Shown here piece by piece: positions 1 through 4,499 of a stretch of 6,217 nucleotides of DNA. The stretch's first letter is position 1. Each line of letters opens with the position of its first letter. Under the pieces are notes generated by a model that did no database searches, was not told where the DNA came from, and saw nothing but the letters and a program-made list of their open reading frames with translations. The stretch comes from Propionibacteriaceae bacterium. Its GTDB lineage: Bacteria > Actinomycetota > Actinomycetes > Propionibacteriales > Propionibacteriaceae. Both the position numbers and the translations under genes were made by a program. The stretch covers positions 1 to 6,217 of the forward strand of contig JAUNUL010000181.1 in NCBI GenBank assembly GCA_030538175.1, read 5' to 3'.

Positions 1-1064
1 GTACCGAATCTGCGAGCGAACCCGCTCCCATCGCCGAGCCAACCGCGGGGGAGGTACCCGCTTCCGAACCCGTACGCCGGACCCCGCCGCGGCGAACCTC
101 GGCTGCGGATCTCCCGGTCATCGAGCCGATGCTCGCGAGCCCCGCGGAGGTGAAGGACGTCCGACGTGGTGAGTTGGAGTTCGAGGTGAAGTGGGACGGA
201 TATCGGGCTGTGGCGTCGGTCGCCGGCGGGGAGGCGCTGTACCGCAGCCGCCGCGGCATCGACTTCACCGCGACCTATCCGGAACTGGCCGAACTGGCTG
301 GACTCGTCGGCGACCACGAGGTCGTCCTCGATGGGGAGATCATCGCCATGGACGCCCACGGACGATCCACGTTCGAACTGCTGCAGACCCACAGCTCCGG
401 AGCGGCAGCGGCGCACTACATGGTGTTCGATCTGCTCCATCTCGATGGGCGCTCGCTGGTCCGGGACCCTTATCTCGAACGCCGGGCGGCTCTGGAGGAC
501 CTGCTCGGCGAGGGGGGTCGCTTCGTCCGGGTGCCAACCACGTTCGGCGATGATGCGGACCTGGCACTCACCACCAGCCGCCAACTCGGGCTCGAGGGCG
601 TGATCGCGAAGCGGCCGACGAGTGTCTATCAGCCTGGAAAACGGGCTCATACGTGGCTGAAGATCAAGCACCGCTTCACCCAGGATGTCGTGATCGTCGG
701 CTGGACTCCGAGCGAGACCAGTGCCGCGCGAGTGCTTGGTGCGCTGATCATCGCGGTCAACGACGGCGACCGGCTGACGTTCGTCGGCAAGGTCGGCAGC
801 GGCTTCACCGATCAGGCTTTGGCCGATGCGCGCGAGGTGCTCGACACGATCGGTCGCAGCGATCCGCCACTGGACGACGTGCCCGCTGCGGATGCCAGGG
901 TCGCCCACTGGGTCGAGCCGCTGCTGGTCGGCGAGGTCGAGTTCGGCGAATGGACCGACACCGGTCGGCTGCGGCACCCGGTCTGGCGTGGTTGGCGACC
1001 GGACCGGCATGCCGAGGAGGTCGTGCGCGATGGCGGTCCCGGCGCAGACGACGACGATGACTGA
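1..1064 (+). CDS. ligD: ATP-dependent DNA ligase LigD, C-terminal ligase domain (5' partial)
   Basis: Seals nicks with ATP through a covalent lysyl-AMP intermediate; in bacteria LigD works with Ku in non-homologous end joining. The frame is open from base 3 with no stop, giving 353 visible residues. Residues 1-40 are a Pro/Ala/Glu/Arg-rich linker. Motifs follow in the family order: I KWDGYR (63-68, nucleophile Lys63 at bases 189-191), Ia SRRG (82-85), III DGEI (110-113), IIIa FDLL (142-145), IV EGVIAK (198-203), V WLKIK (218-222). An OB-fold then runs to about 340, including RLRHPVWRGWR (322-332). The only early ATG (base 129) lies inside the conserved PMLA stretch before motif I, so it is probably internal. 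The linker implies a polymerase and/or nuclease domain upstream, outside the window. The C-terminus ends in five aspartates. A stand-alone LigC-like ligase is less likely because of the linker. The ligase call is very sure; the LigD assignment is fairly sure. Confidence 0.93.
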   Translation, partial: TESASEPAPIAEPTAGEVPASEPVRRTPPRRTSAADLPVIEPMLASPAEVKDVRRGELEFEVKWDGYRAVASVAGGEALYRSRRGIDFTATYPELAELAGLVGDHEVVLDGEIIAMDAHGRSTFELLQTHSSGAAAAHYMVFDLLHLDGRSLVRDPYLERRAALEDLLGEGGRFVRVPTTFGDDADLALTTSRQLGLEGVIAKRPTSVYQPGKRAHTWLKIKHRFTQDVVIVGWTPSETSAARVLGALIIAVNDGDRLTFVGKVGSGFTDQALADAREVLDTIGRSDPPLDDVPAADARVAHWVEPLLVGEVEFGEWTDTGRLRHPVWRGWRPDRHAEEVVRDGGPGADDDDD

Positions 1065-1080
1065 GGTCGGTTGACCCGGT

Positions 1081-1103
1081 GCGCGGCGCCGACTCGCCAG
1101 CGC
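1081..1103. terminator. Candidate hairpin between convergent genes
   Basis: GCGCGGCG (1081-1088) pairs with CGCC-a-GCGC (1095-1103) around the 6-base loop CCGACT, giving 8 GC base pairs with one bulged A. It lies 16 bases after the ligD stop and 6 bases from the ankyrin gene stop on the other strand, so it could end transcription from both sides. No T-tract follows on either strand, so termination is inferred from position and pairing only. Confidence 0.35.
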
Positions 1104-1109
1104 GGATGA

Positions 1110-1556
1110 TCAGTCGGCGAGCAGGTGCTCCCGACCGAACAACACCGCTGCCTGACGTGCCGTCGGCGTGCCGACATCAAGGTCAGCACCGGCCTCGATC
1201 AGTTGGCGGACGATCGCATCCTCACCCTTGAACATGGCCCCGGCCACGATCGACTGGTCCCTGGTGTTGCGGGCATCCACATCGGCGCCCCGAGCCAACA
1301 GGGCAGTGACCGTCTCCTGGTGGCCGTGATAGGCAGCAAGCATCAGCGGAGTGTTCGCCTCGTGATCGAGCGTGTCCACCGGCAGGCCGTGATCGATGAA
1401 CTCCATCAGGTCCTCAGTGCGCCCCTCGCGGGCGAAATCCATCGCGAGCGCGATGATGCGTTGGGTGTCCTCGGGGGTCAGCCGGGGCGCGGGATCCGAA
1501 GCGGAATCAGGGGTGGCGACGGCTGAATCGCCGGGGTCGATGCTCATGAGGACCAT
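1110..1556 (-). CDS. Small ankyrin-repeat protein
   Basis: A 148-residue, probably cytoplasmic protein with no signal peptide or membrane segment visible. Residues 1-30 are acidic and Ala/Ser/Pro-rich, likely disordered. Three ankyrin-like repeats follow: about 33-65 (degenerate), 66-98 (textbook: NTPLMLAAYHGHQETVTALL then ARGADVDARN) and 99-131 (IVRQLIEAGADLDV). A short helix caps the end. Ankyrin repeats mediate protein-protein contacts; no catalytic motif is present, so the partner is unknown. The start chosen is the ATG at 1556-1554, 4 bases after the pseudokinase stop and preceded by GGGTGA within that gene's end. A TTG at 1577, overlapping the upstream gene by 17 bases, and an ATG at 1547 are alternatives. 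The spacing suggests translational coupling with the pseudokinase gene, which makes that protein the first candidate partner. Small proteins of this type occur widely in actinobacteria, mostly uncharacterised. Confidence 0.88.
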   Translation of the reverse strand: MVLMSIDPGDSAVATPDSASDPAPRLTPEDTQRIIALAMDFAREGRTEDLMEFIDHGLPVDTLDHEANTPLMLAAYHGHQETVTALLARGADVDARNTRDQSIVAGAMFKGEDAIVRQLIEAGADLDVGTPTARQAAVLFGREHLLAD

Positions 1557-1560
1557 CGTG

Positions 1561-2787
1561 TCACCCGGCTCCGACAACGCCCGTCAGCGACCACGCCATC
1601 GACGCAGCCCCGCTCAGGTCCGCCGGCACGGCGAAATGACTGAGGCGCACCCCGACGAACACCAATGCGGCGATGGCCACGAGTGCCAACACCACGATCA
1701 GCAGCGTCCCCCAGGTCCGTCGGATCCGTTCGTGTTGCCCCACCAGCGGGGGTCGCGGTGGCGCCGTGGTGTCGATCTCCGCGGGTCGCCAGGCGTCCAC
1801 GTGGGCGGGCTTGTGGTGGGCAAGGTCGGCGTACGATTCTGGGACATCCGCGGCCAACACCGCGAGGTCGGCGGTCGGCTCAGCGGGCGAGGGCACGACC
1901 GGTTCGACGCGGTGCGCAAGTTCCGTCGTCGCATCGTTGCCGCCGAGCACCCGGGACAGCGCGGCGGAGACATCGGCGGCATTGCGCAACCGCACGCCAC
2001 GCTCCCAGGCGGTGGGGACGAGGATGCGGGCGCAGATTTGATCGAGGGCCTCCGGCACGCTCGGAACCAGCGTCCGGGGGCACAGGATGTTGCCGTGTTC
2101 GTCGACCGGGGCGCCCGGGAGCCCATGTGCGGAGCCGCCCGGCCAGTGCGCGGTCAGCGCGGCATAGAGCAGGGTGCCGAGCGCGGTGACATCTGCCTCG
2201 CGGGCATCGCTGGAGCGGCTCGCCTCGGCGGACATGTCGGCGTCGAGGAGCCCGGCGATCTTCACCGATCCCGTTGCCGAGATGAAGATCGTCGCGGGGG
2301 AGAGGCTCTGGTGATAGACCTTGCTGGCATGCAGCCCGGCCAGGGTGTCGGCGATCTCACGCACCAGCCAGGCGGCTTCCAACGCCGTCAGAGGTCCCTC
2401 GGTGAGCAGGTCAGCCAGGGTGCGACCCGGGGCGTACTCACACACGATGTACGGACCGACCCCGTCGTCGGGGGTCGACTTGCCCGGCAGGGTCGCGTCC
2501 AGCACGCGGCGGACACGGAAATCAGAGGCGATCGCGGCCTTGCGTGCAGCGGCGATCAGAGCGCGGTGGCGACGGTCAGCCGGCAGCAGGTGCACGGTGA
2601 CAGGCCGGGCGAGAACGACATCAATCGCCCGCCAAGTCTGGGCAGCGGCACGCTGCACCAACAGCTCCTCCAGGCGGTATCGCTCCTGCAGGAGAACCCC
2701 CGGTTGCGCTTCGCCCACCCGGTTCGGTCTGGGCCGCGTCTGCTGCGTGATCGGACTCACTCCCATCGCTCTTCTATTCGAATCCAT
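1561..2787 (-). CDS. Membrane-anchored serine/threonine pseudokinase (MviN/MurJ-associated type)
   Basis: A 408-residue protein: basic N-terminal tail (1-30), kinase-like fold (about 36-280), Pro/Ala-rich linker, basic RIRR, one transmembrane helix (about 360-381) and a short outer tail of about 25 residues. The kinase fold shows in the hinge-like PYIVCEYAPGRTLADLL (112-128), HQSLSP (159-164) in place of the HRD loop, and DVTALGTLLYAAL (199-211), which matches subdomain IX. Catalytic features are missing: no glycine-rich loop after YRLEELL, VTVHLL (63-68) where the ATP-binding lysine should be, and GLLDA (179-183) instead of DFG. It therefore probably binds partners rather than phosphorylates. 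It resembles the pseudokinase region of mycobacterial MviN and the separate kinase-like genes often beside murJ, but no murJ is in this window. The start is the ATG at 2787 with GAGG 9 bases upstream; a GTG at 2829 and an ATG at 2766 are alternatives. The gene downstream encodes an ankyrin protein. The fold is confident; the role in cell-wall synthesis is inference. Confidence 0.85.
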   Translation of the reverse strand: MDSNRRAMGVSPITQQTRPRPNRVGEAQPGVLLQERYRLEELLVQRAAAQTWRAIDVVLARPVTVHLLPADRRHRALIAAARKAAIASDFRVRRVLDATLPGKSTPDDGVGPYIVCEYAPGRTLADLLTEGPLTALEAAWLVREIADTLAGLHASKVYHQSLSPATIFISATGSVKIAGLLDADMSAEASRSSDAREADVTALGTLLYAALTAHWPGGSAHGLPGAPVDEHGNILCPRTLVPSVPEALDQICARILVPTAWERGVRLRNAADVSAALSRVLGGNDATTELAHRVEPVVPSPAEPTADLAVLAADVPESYADLAHHKPAHVDAWRPAEIDTTAPPRPPLVGQHERIRRTWGTLLIVVLALVAIAALVFVGVRLSHFAVPADLSGAASMAWSLTGVVGAG

Positions 2788-2796
2788 TGTGCCGTG

Positions 2797-2810
2797 CCTC
2801 ACAACGTGAG
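2797..2810 (-). promoter_or_regulatory. Ribosome binding site inside a small palindrome
   Basis: On the minus strand GAGG (2800-2797) lies 9 bases before the ATG of the pseudokinase gene and supports that start. Its GAG is also part of the palindrome CTCAC-GTT-GTGAG (2810-2798). In mRNA this could form a 5-bp hairpin that hides the ribosome binding site; as DNA it could be an operator half-site pair. The pairing is seen; a regulatory role is inference. Confidence 0.4.
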
Positions 2811-2932
2811 GCCGATTCGCGTTCCGCACGGCAGCCCATGTTGGTGTTGTCTGCTCTCACCGTGGGGAGTGTGGACTGCAGCCGGCTTCTTCGCTCATCC
2901 AGGGCCGATCCCGCGTGCGTTGGTGACACCGA

Positions 2933-2948
2933 CCGCGAGTCCTCGCGG
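2933..2948. repeat. Perfect 16-base inverted repeat in divergent intergenic region
   Basis: CCGCGAG-TC-CTCGCGG has two perfect 7-base arms and a 2-base centre. It lies between the divergent pseudokinase and Ddn-like genes, 83-98 bases upstream of the Ddn-like ATG. The compact symmetry resembles a dimeric repressor site, but no regulator gene lies within view. An 8-base palindrome TGACGTCA (2953-2960) follows 4 bases later. The rest of 2811-2932 shows no TANNNT box on the minus strand, so the pseudokinase promoter is not identified. Confidence 0.4.
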
Positions 2949-2995
2949 GACGTGACGTCAGCGGTCAGGCGGTCATGGTCGCCGGGGCGCGGCTG

Positions 2996-3030
2996 TTGTG
3001 TTTGGGCGGTCGTTCGGGTTCGATGGAGGC
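2996..3030 (+). promoter_or_regulatory. Candidate promoter of the Ddn-like gene, possibly leaderless
   Basis: TTGTGT (2996-3001), a 17-base spacer and TTCGAT (3019-3024) form a weak -35/-10 pair ending 6 bases before the ATG at 3031. Transcription would then start at or next to the A of the ATG. A GGAGG (3025-3029) sits only 1 base from the ATG, too close to act as a normal ribosome binding site, which also favours a leaderless message. The hexamers match the consensus only partly. Confidence 0.4.
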
Positions 3031-3483
3031 ATGCCTTTGCAAGGGGAGTACGCCGAGTTGCTGCCGGGCTGGCAGCGTGATCAAGTCGAGCAGATCATGG
3101 CCGCCGGGGACACCCGCGCCGTGGATCTCAACGGGATGTCAGTGGTCATCGTCACCGTCCGAGGAGCAAAGTCCGGGCTGCTGCGCCGGGTTCCGCTGAT
3201 GCGTGTCGAGCACGACGGCGCCTATGCTGCGGTCGCTTCCCGCGGCGGCGCACCGAGCAACCCGGCGTGGTATCACTCGATCAAGGCCAACCCCGAAGTC
3301 ATGGTCCAGGACGGCACCGAGACCCGCGACTATGTCGCGCGCGAGATCTCGGGCGCCGAGCGTGACGAGTGGTGGGAGCGCTGCGTCGAGGCCTTCCCTC
3401 CGTACGCGGAGTATGCCGTCAAAGCCGCAGAGTCGTCCGGCCGGACGATCCCGGTGTTCGTCTGCGAGCCCGTGGCTGACTGA
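3031..3483 (+). CDS. Deazaflavin (F420)-dependent nitroreductase family protein, Ddn-like
   Basis: A 150-residue protein of the Ddn/FDOR split-barrel family, whose studied members use reduced F420 to reduce quinones, nitroimidazoles or other substrates. Family landmarks are all present: MPLQGEY at the N-terminus, GAKSGLLRRVPLM (45-57), VASRGGAPSNPAWYHSIKAN (68-87, cofactor-binding region), DYVAREI (100-106), WWERCVEAFPPYAEY (114-128) and the closing IPVFVCEP (140-147). Length is normal for the family. The ATG at 3031 is chosen because the family usually begins MPL-GEY; an in-frame GTG at 2998 would add 11 residues without homology or a ribosome binding site. There is no signal peptide or membrane helix, although some relatives associate with the membrane. 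It is followed 101 bases later by a second F420-type enzyme that has its own promoter. The actual substrate cannot be read from sequence. Its presence implies that the host makes F420. Confidence 0.92.
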   Translation: MPLQGEYAELLPGWQRDQVEQIMAAGDTRAVDLNGMSVVIVTVRGAKSGLLRRVPLMRVEHDGAYAAVASRGGAPSNPAWYHSIKANPEVMVQDGTETRDYVAREISGAERDEWWERCVEAFPPYAEYAVKAAESSGRTIPVFVCEPVAD

Positions 3484-3492
3484 TGCGGTGTC

Positions 3493-3511
3493 GGCCGGGT
3501 CATCCCAGGCC
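3493..3511 (+). terminator. Candidate hairpin after the Ddn-like gene
   Basis: GGCCGGG (3493-3499), loop TCAT, then CCC-a-GGCC (3504-3511) form a 7-bp GC stem with one bulged A. It starts 10 bases after the stop codon of the Ddn-like gene. There is no T-run after it, so it is a weak terminator candidate. Confidence 0.35.
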
Positions 3512-3544
3512 GGTCCTCCCAGACTGAGGCTCTCGGGTTGACCG

Positions 3545-3570
3545 AGCCGGCACGCCGGCTGACCCGGGTC
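3545..3570. promoter_or_regulatory. Two abutting perfect palindromes upstream of the LLM oxidoreductase
   Basis: AGCCGGC-AC-GCCGGCT (3545-3560) is a perfect 7-2-7 inverted repeat, directly followed by the 10-base palindrome GACCCGGGTC (3561-3570). If transcription starts at 3585 they span about -40 to -15, covering the -35 region and spacer, where a bound repressor would block RNA polymerase. The first could instead form a hairpin ending the preceding gene. The symmetry is seen; operator function is inference. Confidence 0.45.
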
Positions 3571-3572
3571 GA

Positions 3573-3584
3573 TAGGTTGAGTGC
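3573..3584 (+). promoter_or_regulatory. -10 element for a leaderless transcript
   Basis: TAGGTT (3573-3578) fits the actinobacterial TANNNT -10 pattern and ends 6 bases before the ATG at 3585, so the start of transcription would coincide with the start codon. No purine-rich ribosome binding site lies at a usual distance from this ATG. No good -35 hexamer is seen 16-18 bases upstream; that position is occupied by the inverted repeat. Confidence 0.55.
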
Positions 3585-4400
3585 ATGCAGTTTGGACTCG
3601 ATATTGCCCAGCAGCGAGTGTCCTTCGCCGAGGTGATCGACCGGGCCCGGTTCGCCGAGGAGCTTGGTTTCACCGGCGTGTGGGGCTTCGACCACTTAGT
3701 CGCGATGTACGGCGAACAGCCCGGCGAAGCCTTCGAAGGCATGACCACTTTGGCCGCCCTCGCCACCGCGACCTCGACCGTGCGTCTCGGCCTCATGGTC
3801 GCCGGCGTTACCTATCGCCACCCGTCCCTGTTCGCCCACCAGGCCAACACGATCGACCACGCCAGCAACGGCCGCCTCGAGATCGGCCTCGGCAATGCGT
3901 GGTATGAAGCCGAGCACACCCAGCTCGGGTTCGACTTCCTCACCACCGGCAAACGCTTCGACCTGCTCGAGGATCAACTCGAGATCCTCACCCGGTTGAT
4001 GACCGGCGAGAAAGTCTCCTATGCCGGCAAGCGCGTGAGCCTCAACGATGCCCAGCTCTATCCGCCGCCGGTGCAGCAGCCCCACCCGCCGATCTGGATC
4101 GGTGGCGCCGGGCCGCAGCGGACCATGCCGCTCGTTGCCAAGTACGCCGACTATTGGCATGCCCAGCCAGAGCCAATGAAGCAGCGCCTCGACCTGCTCA
4201 AGGAGCTCTGTGATGCCGAGGGGCGCGACATCAAGTCGATCAAACGGGTGACCTCGCTCAGCCTCGACCCCGACCCGGACACGATCAAGCGGACCGTCGA
4301 CGAGCACATCGCCAACGGCATCGCCTATCTCTATTGCGGTTGGCCGGGCGAGGGCCGCCCCGCGATCGAGCGATTCGCCGAACACGTCATGGGGCGCTGA
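3585..4400 (+). CDS. LLM-class F420-dependent oxidoreductase
   Basis: A 271-residue cytoplasmic TIM-barrel enzyme of the luciferase-like monooxygenase superfamily, in the branch that uses F420 rather than FMN. Landmarks: MQFGLDI as the first strand, ARFAEELGFTGVWGFDHL (21-38), STVRLGLMVAGVTYRHPSLF (64-83), NGRLEIGLGNAWYEAEHTQLG (95-115), GKRFDLLEDQLEIL (122-135), the YPPPVQQPHPPIWIGGAGPQRT stretch (159-180), and ADYWH (188-192). These fit the subgroup often described as Rv1855c-like. Length is slightly short, as the C-terminal part after residue 220 is compact. The start is fixed by the -10 element 6 bases upstream and by family alignment. It follows a Ddn-like gene and converges on the acyl-CoA synthetase gene. 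The substrate is unknown; naming is by family only. Confidence 0.94.
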   Translation: MQFGLDIAQQRVSFAEVIDRARFAEELGFTGVWGFDHLVAMYGEQPGEAFEGMTTLAALATATSTVRLGLMVAGVTYRHPSLFAHQANTIDHASNGRLEIGLGNAWYEAEHTQLGFDFLTTGKRFDLLEDQLEILTRLMTGEKVSYAGKRVSLNDAQLYPPPVQQPHPPIWIGGAGPQRTMPLVAKYADYWHAQPEPMKQRLDLLKELCDAEGRDIKSIKRVTSLSLDPDPDTIKRTVDEHIANGIAYLYCGWPGEGRPAIERFAEHVMGR

Positions 4401-4415
4401 CCCGGCGTACTCGAA

Positions 4416-4461
4416 CGAAGGGCTCGACGCGCGCACTCAACCCGTGCGCCGAGCCCCTTCG
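4416..4461. terminator. Strong hairpin between convergent genes, probable bidirectional terminator
   Basis: CGAAGG, GCTCG and GCGCAC on the left (4416-4421, 4422-4426, 4431-4436) pair with GTGCGC, CGAGC and CCTTCG on the right (4444-4449, 4450-4454, 4456-4461). This gives 17 base pairs with a 4-base bulge, a 1-base bulge and the 7-base loop TCAACCC. It lies 15 bases after the LLM oxidoreductase stop and 32 bases beyond the synthetase stop. It lacks a T-tract on either side, as is common in high-GC actinobacteria. Confidence 0.6.
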
Positions 4462-4475
4462 CGATCAGTCGGGCG

Positions 4476-4499
4476 CTGCTCAGTCAGCCCTGCTCAGTC
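4476..4499. repeat. Short direct repeat at the end of the acyl-CoA synthetase gene
   Basis: CTGCTCAGTC occurs at 4476-4485 and again at 4490-4499, separated by 4 bases. The second copy contains the stop codon of the minus-strand synthetase gene. It looks like a small local tandem duplication; no function is evident. Confidence 0.4.

Noticed and set aside
1557..1577. TTG at 1577 as the start of the ankyrin gene
   Set aside because: It has only a weak upstream purine stretch and overlaps the pseudokinase gene; the ATG 4 bases after that gene's stop is simpler, though the overlap start cannot be excluded.
2788..2829. GTG at 2829 as the start of the pseudokinase gene
   Set aside because: The ATG at 2787 has GAGG at good spacing; the extension runs through the palindrome and is not needed for any domain.
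1396..2955. A 519-codon open frame on the plus strand across the ankyrin and pseudokinase genes
   Set aside because: It is antisense to two genes with recognisable folds, its translation is low-complexity and Arg/Gly/His-rich with no family resemblance, and such long shadow frames are normal at this GC content.
2953..2960. TGACGTCA as a eukaryotic-type CRE site
   Set aside because: An 8-base palindrome is expected by chance now and then; the resemblance has no meaning in a bacterium, so I only mention it as possible symmetry.
2998..3030. GTG at 2998 as the start of the Ddn-like gene
   Set aside because: The 11 added residues lack family resemblance, there is no ribosome binding site, and the GTG overlaps the proposed -35 element.
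3696..4436. A 246-codon open frame on the minus strand under the LLM oxidoreductase gene
   Set aside because: Antisense shadow of a gene with clear family motifs; its own translation matches nothing I recognise and it would run across the hairpin region.
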